Source: JANPPS01 sp965246925 (GTDB taxonomy: Bacteria; Pseudomonadota; Alphaproteobacteria; Acetobacterales; Acetobacteraceae). Taken from it: a stretch of DNA of 64,000 nt. The translations under genes and the position numbers were made by a program. The notes under the pieces are model-generated. The model was not told where the DNA came from and did not search any database. It saw only the letters and a program-made list of their open reading frames with translations. Every line of letters starts with the position of its first letter. Positions within the stretch are counted from its first letter, which is position 1. Shown in pieces: positions 33,007 to 41,944 of this stretch. The stretch lies in the NCBI GenBank assembly GCA_965246925.1, contig OZ251994.1, positions 1,798,001 to 1,862,000 of the forward strand, given 5' to 3'.

Positions 33007-34182
33007 TCACGCATGCAATGGAACTGGCACCCACCCTTTGGCTGCCCGCCAATCCGCCGGCAACGATGCGAACCGGGATAGGGCGAGCTTCGATAAATCG
33101 GTGAAACCGCATTGCCCCGTCAGCACCAGGTCGCAAATCGCCCGTCCGCTCGCGGGCGATAGGCCGAAACCTACGCCGGACATGGTCGCGATGGTGAGGT
33201 TGGCGGGCTCGGTCAGCCGCTCGATCACCGGCCGGCCGTCCGGCGTGTTCTCCACGATCCCGGCCCAGCTGCGGATCACGCGCGCATGCGCCGCCTTGGG
33301 CAGCAAGATGGCCAGCCTGCGGGCGATGTTGCGCAGCAATGGCGAGTTGGGCGGCGAGTTGGGCGGCGAGTTGGGCGCCGTGCCGTCCGACGGCCCGAGC
33401 CACTCGTGCGGGCCCCCGCCATAGGCCAGGTTGCCGCGGAGCGTCTGCCGCCCGTAGATGCCGAACCCGTCGATCCCACCCACCGGCATCGGCTCCAGCG
33501 GCTCGGTCACGATCATCTCGGCGCGCGCGGGCGCGAGCGGCAGGCGCACACCGAGCGGCGCCAGCAGCGCCTCCATCTGCGGCCCCGCCGCCAGCACCAG
33601 TTGATCGCAGCCAACCATCCCGTCCGCCGTCTCCACCCCGGTCACCCGCCCGCCGCGCACCGCGATGCCGCTGACCGCGGTATGCTGCATCACGCGCCCG
33701 CCCAAATCCTGCAGCGCCCAGGCATAGGCCTGCACCGTCCGCTGCGGATTGGCGTGCCCGCCCGCGTGGAAATGCACCCCGCCCACGGCGTTCTCACCCG
33801 CGAGCGGCGCCAGCGCCCGGACCGCCTTCGCATCGAGGTCGCTCCAGCCCAGCCCACCCGCGCCATAGATCGCCGCCAGCCTGCGGAACCGCTCGTGCTG
33901 CACATCGTCCAGCGCGATGGCCACACGCCCACGCCGGTATTCGGTCGGATACCCCAGCAGCCCGTCCATCAACGGCCAGAGCCGCTGCTCCTCGGCGAAT
34001 AGCGGGCTCTGGTAATGCGTGCACCCGCCGCCGTTCCGCCCGGACGCCTCCCACCCCACGATCCCCTTGTCCAGCACCAGCACGTCCACGCCCGAGCGCG
34101 CAAGCCACCACGCCGCGGACAGGCCCGTGACGCCGCCGCCCACCACGATCACGGACGCGCCGCTCACGTCACGGTCCCCCAT
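33007..34182 (-). CDS. FAD-dependent oxidoreductase (DadA/HcnC-like)
   Basis: A 391-residue amine/amino-acid oxidase-type flavoprotein. The N-terminal dinucleotide fold is VIVVGGGVTGLSAAWWLARS with acidic end LVLDKG; the C-terminal GVGFGLSPASGRAICDLV completes FAD binding. Relatives are HcnC, D-hydroxyproline dehydrogenase and sarcosine-oxidase-like subunits. A three-fold PPNS insert (33341-33376) lies in the substrate domain. The start overlaps the stop of the partner oxidoreductase (TGATG), suggesting the two form one complex. Substrate probably an N-methyl or imino amino acid. Confidence 0.82.
   Translation of the reverse strand: MGDRDVSGASVIVVGGGVTGLSAAWWLARSGVDVLVLDKGIVGWEASGRNGGGCTHYQSPLFAEEQRLWPLMDGLLGYPTEYRRGRVAIALDDVQHERFRRLAAIYGAGGLGWSDLDAKAVRALAPLAGENAVGGVHFHAGGHANPQRTVQAYAWALQDLGGRVMQHTAVSGIAVRGGRVTGVETADGMVGCDQLVLAAGPQMEALLAPLGVRLPLAPARAEMIVTEPLEPMPVGGIDGFGIYGRQTLRGNLAYGGGPHEWLGPSDGTAPNSPPNSPPNSPLLRNIARRLAILLPKAAHARVIRSWAGIVENTPDGRPVIERLTEPANLTIATMSGVGFGLSPASGRAICDLVLTGQCGFTDLSKLALSRFASLPADWRAAKGWVPVPLHA
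33341..33376 (-). repeat. Three 12-bp tandem repeats encoding PPNS/APNS
   Basis: GGCGAGTTGGGC occurs three times without change at 33341, 33353 and 33365. On the coding strand it adds Asn-Ser-Pro-Pro units within the FAD oxidoreductase. Multiples of 12 keep the frame, so copy number can change without breaking the gene. Confidence 0.9.
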
Positions 34183-35696
34183 CACAGATGCGAATGCAGG
34201 CCCAGGAACTCCGCCTCCCGCTCGGTCCCGACATCGTCGTAAGGCACCCATTGCGTGGGGATCCCGAACCAGATGTCCCACCCCGCCGCCATCCCGGCCT
34301 CCTCCGCCGCATCCGCCAGCAACGATAGCGGCAGCGGGCGCACCGGGCCGCGATACCCCGCGAGCGCCGCCTGCCCAAGCCCCTGGCCCGAGCGGATCGA
34401 AAGCAGCATCGCGATCTGCTCCCGGCAGCGCCGGCCCTGGCACACGCCCATCCCGGCGCGCGTCAGCCGCTTGACCTGGTCCTGACTGACCGGCCCATCC
34501 TGCGCCAGCGACGGCAGGCCCCGCCTCAGGCTCGCGGCCGAGGGCGGCCCCAGATAGCGCGGCGCGCGTACCTCGAGCAGGTCAGCCCGGCTCACCTCCT
34601 CGCACTGACATACCGGCGCGTCGGGCGCCACGGCCAGCAGCGCCCGCATCCAGGCCAGCCGGTATTCCATATCCACGACCTCATCCGCCGCAACGCGTGC
34701 GGCGCCCGGCACGCCCAGCGCCGCCCGCGCCGCCGCCCGCCCCTGTTCGGCGGCCACCCCCTCCGAAACCAGCCCGGCGCAATCGCCGGCGCAGAACACC
34801 GCCTCGCCATCCGCCGGCACGAACCCGCCGTGGGGCCCGTCGAAACCGATCGCAAGCCCCGCCATGTCCGCCAGCTCGATCACGGGAACCCGTCCCAGCG
34901 CCAGCACGACCGTGTCGCAGGCGAGCTCGATATCCGGCGCCACCTCGCGGACATCGGCCAGCAACACGGACCGCACCCCGTTCAAATCGCCCTGGGCCGC
35001 CCGGATCACTCGTCCGGTCAGCACCGGCACCGGCCCGGCATCGCCCGGCGCGCACTCCCCGGCCTCCACCAGCCCGCACACCGTCAAGCCTTTCGCCAAC
35101 GCCGACCGGGCCACGCCCATTGCCAGCTCACCGCCGCCCAGCACCAGCACGGTGCGGCCCGTAAACGCGTCGTACTGGTCCAGGAGCGCGTGGAACCCTA
35201 GGGCGCCCATCACGCCGGGCAGGCCGGCACCGGGGAAGGAATACACCAGGTCGCGCGCCCCGGCCGCCAGGATCAGCCGCTCGAACGACACCATCCAGCA
35301 GCGCCCGTCATTCGCGAGCCCCGCCATCGGCCGCTCCAGCGTCTGCAGGCCGGGCCGGTTGACATAGACACCCCAGCAGCAGGTGCCGATCATTACCTCG
35401 ACCCCCGCCTCGAACAGCGCGGACAGGCCGGGATTGGCCGCCACGACCTGCTCGGTCATGCGGCCCTTGTTGTTCACGGCCGCGCCGGCCCGTCCGCCGA
35501 AATAGAACGGAATGTCGCTGCCGATCGACGCGCCGGACACCGGATGCTCGTCCACCAGCGTGACCGAGGCGCCCAGCCGCACCGCCTCCAGCGCCGCCGC
35601 CACCCCGGCCGGTCCGGCACCCACCACCAGCACCTGCACGTGCTCCGCCGGCGCCGGCCATTTGCCGGCTTGCGAGAACGGATCGATCCCTTCCAT
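34182..35696 (-). CDS. NAD(P)/FAD oxidoreductase with BFD-like [2Fe-2S] domain (HcnB-like)
   Basis: A 504-residue pyridine nucleotide-disulfide type flavoprotein. FAD binds at VLVVGAGPAGVAAALEA (residues 22-38) and the second fold is RTVLVLGGGELAMGVA (181-196). The C-terminus has four Cys (363, 365, 419, 424) in CQCEEV and CQGRRC, a bacterioferritin-associated-ferredoxin-like cluster site. Similar proteins are HcnB and the alpha subunits of D-hydroxyproline or opine dehydrogenases, which pair with a DadA-like subunit as here. The small ferredoxin subunit usual for those complexes is missing. Confidence 0.82.
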   Translation of the reverse strand: MEGIDPFSQAGKWPAPAEHVQVLVVGAGPAGVAAALEAVRLGASVTLVDEHPVSGASIGSDIPFYFGGRAGAAVNNKGRMTEQVVAANPGLSALFEAGVEVMIGTCCWGVYVNRPGLQTLERPMAGLANDGRCWMVSFERLILAAGARDLVYSFPGAGLPGVMGALGFHALLDQYDAFTGRTVLVLGGGELAMGVARSALAKGLTVCGLVEAGECAPGDAGPVPVLTGRVIRAAQGDLNGVRSVLLADVREVAPDIELACDTVVLALGRVPVIELADMAGLAIGFDGPHGGFVPADGEAVFCAGDCAGLVSEGVAAEQGRAAARAALGVPGAARVAADEVVDMEYRLAWMRALLAVAPDAPVCQCEEVSRADLLEVRAPRYLGPPSAASLRRGLPSLAQDGPVSQDQVKRLTRAGMGVCQGRRCREQIAMLLSIRSGQGLGQAALAGYRGPVRPLPLSLLADAAEEAGMAAGWDIWFGIPTQWVPYDDVGTEREAEFLGLHSHL

Positions 35697-35702
35697 GCGA
35701 CG

Positions 35703-36269
35703 CTACCCCCACTGCCCGAACGGCGTTTCCGGCCCGGGCCTACCCTCGTCGATCAAGCCGATATGGTCGGCCGCGAAGCTCCGGGGAGTCAGCATCGCGA
35801 ACACCGCGCCCCCCTCCGCATCCGCCTCCCGCCAGAACAGCACCGGCGCGTGACCGAACTCCGTCACCGCCGCCGCCCCCACCGCGAACACCGCCGGGTG
35901 CAGGTCGAGCGAGATCAGGCTCGCCAGCCGCCGCCGCACGTCACCGCCGGTCAGGCGCAGCAGCACCCGGCTGCCGCTCTGCTCGCTGATGGATGCCGCA
36001 TCCCTCAGTTCGGGCAGGGAACGCGGCCGCGCCCAAAGCGCCAGCCACCGCCCGGGCCCGGTCCAAACCACCCGCACCGCCCGGGCTATGCCGGCGAACC
36101 GCCCGGCCGGCAGCGTCATGCCGAACCCGTCGCACAGCGCCCGCAGCACCTCCGCCTCCCGGCCCCGGCGCGCCAGCACCTCGGCCGCCGCGAAATCCGC
36201 GCTCCACGCCAGCCCCGGCCCCGCCCCGGCGACCAGCCCGGACCGCCGCACCCAGGCGAAATCATTCAC
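35703..36269 (-). CDS. soxG: Sarcosine oxidase gamma subunit
   Basis: A 188-residue subunit of heterotetrameric sarcosine oxidase. It resembles the GcvT-like fold (GRWLALWARP, GGDVRRRLASLISLDLHPAVF, VTEFGHAPVLFWRE). The GTG at 36269 is chosen because GTGAATGA overlaps the soxA stop by eight bases, typical coupling; longer frames start inside soxA. It completes soxBDAG. The FAD oxidoreductase pair follows after six bases, so all six genes are probably one transcript. Confidence 0.85.
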   Translation of the reverse strand: MNDFAWVRRSGLVAGAGPGLAWSADFAAAEVLARRGREAEVLRALCDGFGMTLPAGRFAGIARAVRVVWTGPGRWLALWARPRSLPELRDAASISEQSGSRVLLRLTGGDVRRRLASLISLDLHPAVFAVGAAAVTEFGHAPVLFWREADAEGGAVFAMLTPRSFAADHIGLIDEGRPGPETPFGQWG

Positions 36270-39200
36270 GCTGGCGCGCCCCTGCCGGGTCATAGAACAC
36301 GGGATGGCATAGCTCGACCGCGGCCTCCCGCCGGCGGATCGGGTCATACGCCACGTGCACCTCGCCATGCCGCTCCCGCCCGCCCCGGACGAGGCCCAGG
36401 CCGATCCAGCGTCCCAGCACCGGCGAGAAACAGGCCGACGTCACGTGCCCCAGATCCTCCTCCGGCCCCCGCGCCACCCCCTGTGCGAACACATGCGCCC
36501 CGGCCCCGAAGCTCGCCTGGGGATCGACGCACCGCATCCCCACCACCACCGCCCGCCGGGGGTCCAGCAGCGCCTCCCGCCCCGCCAGCACGCGGCCCAC
36601 GAAGTCCTTCCGCGCCGACATCATCTTCCCCAGCCCCAAATCGCCCGCCGTCGTCCGCCCGTCCAGCTCCGGCCCGGCGACGTGCCCCTTCTCGATCCGC
36701 AGCACGCCCAGCGCCTCGGTCCCATACGGCATCACCCCCAGCTCCGCCCCGGCCAACGCCAGGTTCCGGGCCAGCGCGTCTCCCAAATCCGCGGCCACCC
36801 CGATCTCGTACGCCAGCTCGCCCGAGAACGAGATGCGCATGACCCGCGCCGGCATGTCGCCGTGCAGCGTGACCTCCGCCGCCGCCATGAACGGAAACGC
36901 TGCGTTCGACAGATCGTGCGACGCCACCAGCCGCTGCAGCAACGCCCGGGCGCGGGGCCCGGCGACCGAGAACTGCGCCCACGCCTCCGTCGCCGGCGTC
37001 AGCTGCACATCCAGCCCCGGCCACAGCACCTGCCGGCAGAACTCCAGGTGCTGCAGCACCGCCCCGGCATTGGCGGTGGTGGTCGTGACGAAATACCGGT
37101 CATCGGCGAAGCGCGACACGGTACCGTCATCCAGCGCGAACCCATCCTCCCGCAGCATCAGCCCATACCGCGCCCGCCCCACCGGCAGGTTGGAAAAGCC
37201 ATTCACATACACGCGGTCCAGCAGCGCGCCCGCATCCGGCCCCATCACGTCGATCTTGCCCAGGGTCGAGACGTCGCAGAAGCCCACCGCCTCCCGCACG
37301 CAGCGCGCCTCCCGGTTCACGCTGTCCTGCCAGGTCTCGCCCGGGCGCGCATACCATTGCGCCCGCTTCCACATCCCGGCATCGACGAAGGATGCGCCGT
37401 TCTCCACCGCCCAGCCGTGCGAGGGCGTGAGGCGGGTGGGGTAGAAATGCTGGCCCCGCCGATGCCCGGCGAACACGCCGATCGTGACCGGCATCACCGG
37501 CGCGCGGAACATGGTCGTGCCCGTCTCGTCCATGCTGCGCCCGGTCGCCGCCGCCATGATCGCCAGGCCGTTCACGTTCGACAGCCGCCCCTGATCCGTC
37601 GCCATGCCCAGCGTCGTGTAGCGCTTCAAGTGCTCGACCGCGGTGAAGCCCTCGCGCTGCGCCAGCGCCACGTCTTGCGCCGTCACGTCATGCTGCAAAT
37701 CCACGAACGCCTTGCCCGGCGCCATCACGTGGAACAGGGCGGACACCCGGCACCCCTCATCCAAGGCATGCGGCGCGTCGCCGGACGCACCCGTCTTTCC
37801 GCAATCCGCCGCCGCCGCCACGCCGGCCTCATGCCCCCCGCGCAAGCAGCCGCCCAGGCCCATGACGCCCGCAGCCGCGCCGGCCAGCCGCATGCCCGGC
37901 GGCACCGCGCCGGCGGTGAAGGCGCTGAGCCCATCATGCCACACCGGCCGCCCGCCCTGCGACGACGCCAGCGCCAGATCCGGGTTCCACCCGCCCGACA
38001 CCGCCAGGCAATCGGCGGCCACCGTCACCATGCGCCCCCCGGTCTCACGCACCGTAACCCGGCGCACGCCATGCCCGCCTTTGACGCCCACGACCTCACC
38101 CGGGATGACGTCGATGCGGCCGGCCAGCGCCGCGAACTCAGGGGGAGCCTCGCCCCGCGGGTCGATCACGGCCGCCACCTCGATCCCCGCCGCCACGGCC
38201 GCCGCGACGCTCCGCCAGGCATCGTCATTGTTCACGAAAAACGCGGCCCGGCGCCCCGGCAAGGCGGCATAGCGGGCGATATAGGTCCGGAAAGCGGCCG
38301 CGTTCATCACGCCCGGAACATCGTTACCCGGGAACACGATAGGACGCTCGACCGCGCCCCCCGCCACCACGGTCCGCCGGGCGGCGATCCGCCATAGCGT
38401 CTGCCACACCCCGTCAGAAAGCGGCGCGGCATGCTCCACCGCCCCGTACACCCCGCCATCGAACACGCCGAACACCGTCGTCCGGGTCATCAGCCGCACG
38501 TCCGGCATGGCGCGGAGCTCCGCGAGTCCCGCCGCGAGCCACTGCGCGCCCGGAATCCCCTCGATGTCATAGGCATCCACCAGCAGCCGTCCGCCGCACA
38601 GGAAATCCTGCTCGCACAGGATGACCCTGGCGCCGGCCCTGCCTGCCGCCAGCGCGGCCGCGATACCCGCGGGGCCGCCACCCACCACCAGCACGTCGCA
38701 ATGCGCCCACGCCGTGTCATACCGGTCCGGATCGGGTTCGGCGCTGGCCCGCCCCAGCCCCGCCGCCCGGCGGATCGCCGGCTCATACAGCCGTTCCCAC
38801 AGCGGCGCGGGCCACTTGAACGTCTTGTAATAGAACCCGGCCACGAGCAACGGCGCGAACAGCCCGTTCACCGCAGCCATGTCGAACCGGAGCGACGGCC
38901 AGCGGTTCTGGCTCCGCGCCTCCAGCCCATCCCACAACTCGGCCGTGGTTGCCTTGCTGTTCGGCTCCCGCCGCGCGCCGGAGCCCAACTCCATCAGCGC
39001 ATTCGGCTCCTCCGGCCCGGCGGCGACGATGCCGCGCGGGCGGTGATACTTGAATGACCGCCCCACCACCTTGACGCCATTGGCCATCAGCGCGGAGGCC
39101 AGCGTGTCCCCGGCATACCCGGTCATGGCCCGGCCATCGAAGGTGAACCGCACCGGGCGGCCCCGGTCGATCAGCCCGCCCGCCAGCAGCCGCCACGCCG

Positions 39201-39276
39201 CCGGGCCGGCCGCCGCCTTGACCCGCCCGGCCGGCGAGAACGCCACGCCGGCTGGGAGCGGCAACGCCTCCGTCAT
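36262..39276 (-). CDS. soxA: Sarcosine oxidase alpha subunit
   Basis: A 1004-residue subunit that binds NAD and tetrahydrofolate. It starts with a ferredoxin-like 2Fe-2S-type fold region (VRFTFDGRAMTGYAGDTLAS), followed by the dinucleotide fold VLVVGGGPAGIAAALAAG near residue 190, and ends with a GcvT-like aminomethyltransferase domain (VGFCDVSTLGKIDVMGPDA to the C-terminus). The enzyme demethylates sarcosine to glycine, H2O2 and methylene-H4F or formaldehyde. Full length. Coupled to soxD by ATGA. Confidence 0.95.
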   Translation of the reverse strand: MTEALPLPAGVAFSPAGRVKAAAGPAAWRLLAGGLIDRGRPVRFTFDGRAMTGYAGDTLASALMANGVKVVGRSFKYHRPRGIVAAGPEEPNALMELGSGARREPNSKATTAELWDGLEARSQNRWPSLRFDMAAVNGLFAPLLVAGFYYKTFKWPAPLWERLYEPAIRRAAGLGRASAEPDPDRYDTAWAHCDVLVVGGGPAGIAAALAAGRAGARVILCEQDFLCGGRLLVDAYDIEGIPGAQWLAAGLAELRAMPDVRLMTRTTVFGVFDGGVYGAVEHAAPLSDGVWQTLWRIAARRTVVAGGAVERPIVFPGNDVPGVMNAAAFRTYIARYAALPGRRAAFFVNNDDAWRSVAAAVAAGIEVAAVIDPRGEAPPEFAALAGRIDVIPGEVVGVKGGHGVRRVTVRETGGRMVTVAADCLAVSGGWNPDLALASSQGGRPVWHDGLSAFTAGAVPPGMRLAGAAAGVMGLGGCLRGGHEAGVAAAADCGKTGASGDAPHALDEGCRVSALFHVMAPGKAFVDLQHDVTAQDVALAQREGFTAVEHLKRYTTLGMATDQGRLSNVNGLAIMAAATGRSMDETGTTMFRAPVMPVTIGVFAGHRRGQHFYPTRLTPSHGWAVENGASFVDAGMWKRAQWYARPGETWQDSVNREARCVREAVGFCDVSTLGKIDVMGPDAGALLDRVYVNGFSNLPVGRARYGLMLREDGFALDDGTVSRFADDRYFVTTTTANAGAVLQHLEFCRQVLWPGLDVQLTPATEAWAQFSVAGPRARALLQRLVASHDLSNAAFPFMAAAEVTLHGDMPARVMRISFSGELAYEIGVAADLGDALARNLALAGAELGVMPYGTEALGVLRIEKGHVAGPELDGRTTAGDLGLGKMMSARKDFVGRVLAGREALLDPRRAVVVGMRCVDPQASFGAGAHVFAQGVARGPEEDLGHVTSACFSPVLGRWIGLGLVRGGRERHGEVHVAYDPIRRREAAVELCHPVFYDPAGARQRE

Positions 39277-39521
39277 GCGCCCGCCGCACGGATGACGCCG
39301 AACTCATGCGTGAGCGTATTCCGCTCCGCCACCAGCCAAACGCGGCACCCGGCGGCATGGTACCAATGCTCCGTCATCGGCCCGGCGGTGTTGTCGCGCA
39401 AATAGGCATAGTCGTAGAACGCCTGCTCGTCTGGCTCGCCGGGGCGCGTGGGCGACGCATCGCCCCGATAGACGAACTCGCCGGACGGGCGCGGGCCGCA
39501 ATGGGGGCAATCGATCAGCAC
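39273..39521 (-). CDS. soxD: Sarcosine oxidase delta subunit
   Basis: An 82-residue zinc-binding subunit. MLIDCPHCGPRPSGEFVYRG with CPHC, and a later His and Cys (WYHAAGCRVWL), supply the ligands. It is the typical small partner between soxB and soxA. Its stop overlaps the soxA start, and it begins seven bases after the soxB stop. Confidence 0.93.
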   Translation of the reverse strand: MLIDCPHCGPRPSGEFVYRGDASPTRPGEPDEQAFYDYAYLRDNTAGPMTEHWYHAAGCRVWLVAERNTLTHEFGVIRAAGA

Positions 39522-39528
39522 GGCACCC

Positions 39529-40779
39529 TCAATGCAGGTTGGGCTGGGCGCCGTGCCCGGCCTCGTCGATCAGGTCGCCGCGCCGGAACCGGTTCAGCCG
39601 GAACCGCGCAGCCTCCGGATGCGGCTCGCCCCGCGCCAGCAGATGCGCAAAGGCCAGGCCGGACGCCGGGGTTGCCTTGAACCCGCCATAGCACCAGCCG
39701 GCGTTCAGATAGAGGCCATCCACCGGGGTCCGGTCGATGATCGGCGACCCATCCATCGACATGTCCATCACCCCGCCCCACGACCGCAGCATCCGCACCC
39801 GCCCGATCGAGGGTATGAGCGCCACCCCGCTCGCGCAAACATCCTCCACCACCGGCAGGTTGCCGCGCTGCGCATAGGAATTATAGCCGTCCAGATCGCC
39901 GCCGAACACCAGACCGCCCTTGTCGGACTGGCTGATGTAGAAATGCCCGGCGCCGAAGATGATGACGCCGGGCAGCACCGGCTTGATCCCCTCCGACACG
40001 AACGCCTGCAATACATGGCTCTCGATCGGCAGCCGCAGCCCCGCAAGCTTCGCCACGCGGGACGTGCTGCCGGCCACCGCAAGCCCCACCTTCCCGGCCC
40101 GGATCGTGCCGCGCGTGGTCTCGACGCCCGTCACCACCCCGTTCTCCCGCAGAAATCCCATGACCTCGCAGCGCTGGATGATATCGACGCCGAGCCGGTC
40201 CGCCGCCCTGGCGTAGCCCCAGACCACCGCGTCATGGCGCGCCGTCCCCGCCCGCCTCTGCAGCAGCCCGCCCAGGATCGGGAACCGCGCGTCGTCATGC
40301 GCGAGGTAGGGCATCATCGCCCGCAGCTGCGCGGCGTCCAGCAGCTCGGCCGCGATGCCGTTGATCAGCATCGCGTTGCCCCGCCGCGCCAGCGCATCCC
40401 GCTCGCCATCCGTATGGCACAAATTTACGATCCCGCGCTGCGACACCATCGTATTGAAGTTCAGCTCCCGCTCCATGCCCTCCCATAGCTTCATCGACAT
40501 CTCGTAGAAGCCGGTGTTGCCCGGGAGCAGGTAGTTGGAGCGGATGATGGTCGTGTTGCGCCCGGCATTGCCCGAGCCGATCCAGCCCCGCTCGAGCACG
40601 GCCACCTGGCGCACGCCGAACTCCTTGGCCAAATAATACGCGGTCGCCAGCCCATGCCCGCCACCGCCTACGATCACCGCGTCGTACTGGGGCTTGGGCG
40701 CCGCGTCGCGCCACATCCTGGGCCAGCCCGCATGGCCCGCCCAAGCCGCCTTGGCGAGCGAGAAGATCGAATAATTCAT
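39529..40779 (-). CDS. soxB: Sarcosine oxidase beta subunit
   Basis: A 416-residue flavin subunit with the sarcosine-oxidation site. FAD binds at DAVIVGGGGHGLATAYYLAK, and the conserved region GNAGRNTTIIRSNYL follows, where the neighbouring His/Lys region holds FMN in this class. The C-terminal GWCYGGFKATPASGLAFAHL fits. The start at 40779 (MNYSIFSLAKAAWAGHAGWP) agrees with the family; the frame upstream to 40821 is not needed. It is the first gene of the sox operon. Confidence 0.94.
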   Translation of the reverse strand: MNYSIFSLAKAAWAGHAGWPRMWRDAAPKPQYDAVIVGGGGHGLATAYYLAKEFGVRQVAVLERGWIGSGNAGRNTTIIRSNYLLPGNTGFYEMSMKLWEGMERELNFNTMVSQRGIVNLCHTDGERDALARRGNAMLINGIAAELLDAAQLRAMMPYLAHDDARFPILGGLLQRRAGTARHDAVVWGYARAADRLGVDIIQRCEVMGFLRENGVVTGVETTRGTIRAGKVGLAVAGSTSRVAKLAGLRLPIESHVLQAFVSEGIKPVLPGVIIFGAGHFYISQSDKGGLVFGGDLDGYNSYAQRGNLPVVEDVCASGVALIPSIGRVRMLRSWGGVMDMSMDGSPIIDRTPVDGLYLNAGWCYGGFKATPASGLAFAHLLARGEPHPEAARFRLNRFRRGDLIDEAGHGAQPNLH

Positions 40780-40876
40780 GGAGTGAACGCCACTAACCCG
40801 CCCGGCGCCTGATGACAACACGACTCTGCAAGGGGGCTTGACGGCCCTTACCAGAATATGTTCCTATCTCCCAATC

Positions 40877-41707
40877 ATGCAAAGCACCTCTCCCCAACCA
40901 CCCGCCGGACAGGGCGCCCCCGACGGCCCCTACGACGGCCCCTACTACGGTCCCTACTACGGTGAAGTCTTGCATGAACTGATCGAACTCGGCCGCACCC
41001 TCGCCCGCGCCGTGGTGGCGCACGCCACCAATCACCCCCAAGCCGCCGCCGCCCAGGTCGCCGAAGCCGGCGCCTCCCAAGCCGCCGCCCCCCAAGCAGC
41101 CGCCGCCTTAGAGGGTGCTGGCACGCCCGAAGCCGATCCAACCATCGCCTTCGAGCGCATCGCCCGCACAGTCCGCCGCACCGTCGCGCTCGCCCGCCAC
41201 ATCGCGGAGAACCCGCCCGAGGCCCCCAGGCACGAGCGCGCCGAAGCCGCCATGCGTGAGCGCGCCAAAGCTCGTGAGAAAATCATCCGTGACATCGAGG
41301 ACGCCATCGAGGTCGCCGGCCGCCATACCAGGAACCTCGACACCCGGGCCCTGTTCGCCGAACTGAATGAGCGCCTGCTGGATCAAGAGCTAGAGCAGGA
41401 CCTGCTGACCCGGCCGATCGGCGATATCGTCGAAGAGATCGCCCGCGACCTCAACGTCAACGCCCAGGAACGCTCCTGGCGCCATAAGCGCCGCACCCCC
41501 GCAACCCTCGCCGAACTCCGCACCCGCGCCGCCGCATCGCCCCGCGCCGCATCACCGGGCACCGGGCCCAGACCGGACCAGCCCGGCTCCCCGGTGCAGC
41601 CGGCCCCGGCCCCAGCCCCAGCCCCGGCCCCAGCCCCAGCCCCGGCCCCAGCCCCAGCTCCAGCACAGGATTACTGGGGCAAACCGCCCGGCCAACCCCA
41701 TCGGTAA
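40877..41707 (+). CDS. Repeat-rich hypothetical protein
   Basis: A 276-residue protein, not recognised. It starts with a low-complexity segment containing PYDGPYYGPYYG repeats, followed by Ala-rich helices and a central charged helical domain (residues about 80-190, RTVRRTVALARHIAENP and EELERLLDQ-type helix NERLLDQELEQDLL). The C-terminal tail is a Pro-Ala repeat of about 12 units. No signal peptide. The ATG at 40877 is favoured over a TTG at 40838. Divergent from soxB. The conserved-looking middle suggests a real gene. Confidence 0.65.
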   Translation: MQSTSPQPPAGQGAPDGPYDGPYYGPYYGEVLHELIELGRTLARAVVAHATNHPQAAAAQVAEAGASQAAAPQAAAALEGAGTPEADPTIAFERIARTVRRTVALARHIAENPPEAPRHERAEAAMRERAKAREKIIRDIEDAIEVAGRHTRNLDTRALFAELNERLLDQELEQDLLTRPIGDIVEEIARDLNVNAQERSWRHKRRTPATLAELRTRAAASPRAASPGTGPRPDQPGSPVQPAPAPAPAPAPAPAPAPAPAPAQDYWGKPPGQPHR

Positions 41708-41724
41708 CACCCTGGCACCCGGTC

Positions 41725-41784
41725 CCCGGCCACTCAGCCCGGCCACTCAGGTAATAAGCTGAGAAGGGATGCGCTGCGCATCCC
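41725..41784. repeat. 13-bp tandem repeat and hairpin
   Basis: CCCGGCCACTCAG is duplicated in tandem (41725-41750), followed by a perfect 9-bp hairpin GGGATGCGC-T-GCGCATCCC (41766-41784). There is no T-run after it, so it is not a classic terminator. Confidence 0.6.
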
Positions 41785-41944
41785 GTCCGCGCACCCACCC
41801 GGACCGTTCACGTTTTTGACACTGGAAAAGCTAAACTTGACAGGCCCCAGCCGATTTGCCCTGTTTCATCGATACAGCTCTGTTCCGCTTACTTGAAACA
41901 CGCACGCGCCATAAAATGCCGGCAATCCACAGGAGATCGATCAG

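Noticed and set aside
36355..38397. 680-residue plus-strand open frame
   Set aside because: Antisense shadow of soxA with His/Arg/Pro-rich composition and no family features; caused by high GC.
41600..41665. Functional nucleic-acid repeat in the CCCAGCCCCGG run
   Set aside because: It is explained by the in-frame Pro-Ala repeat of the protein.
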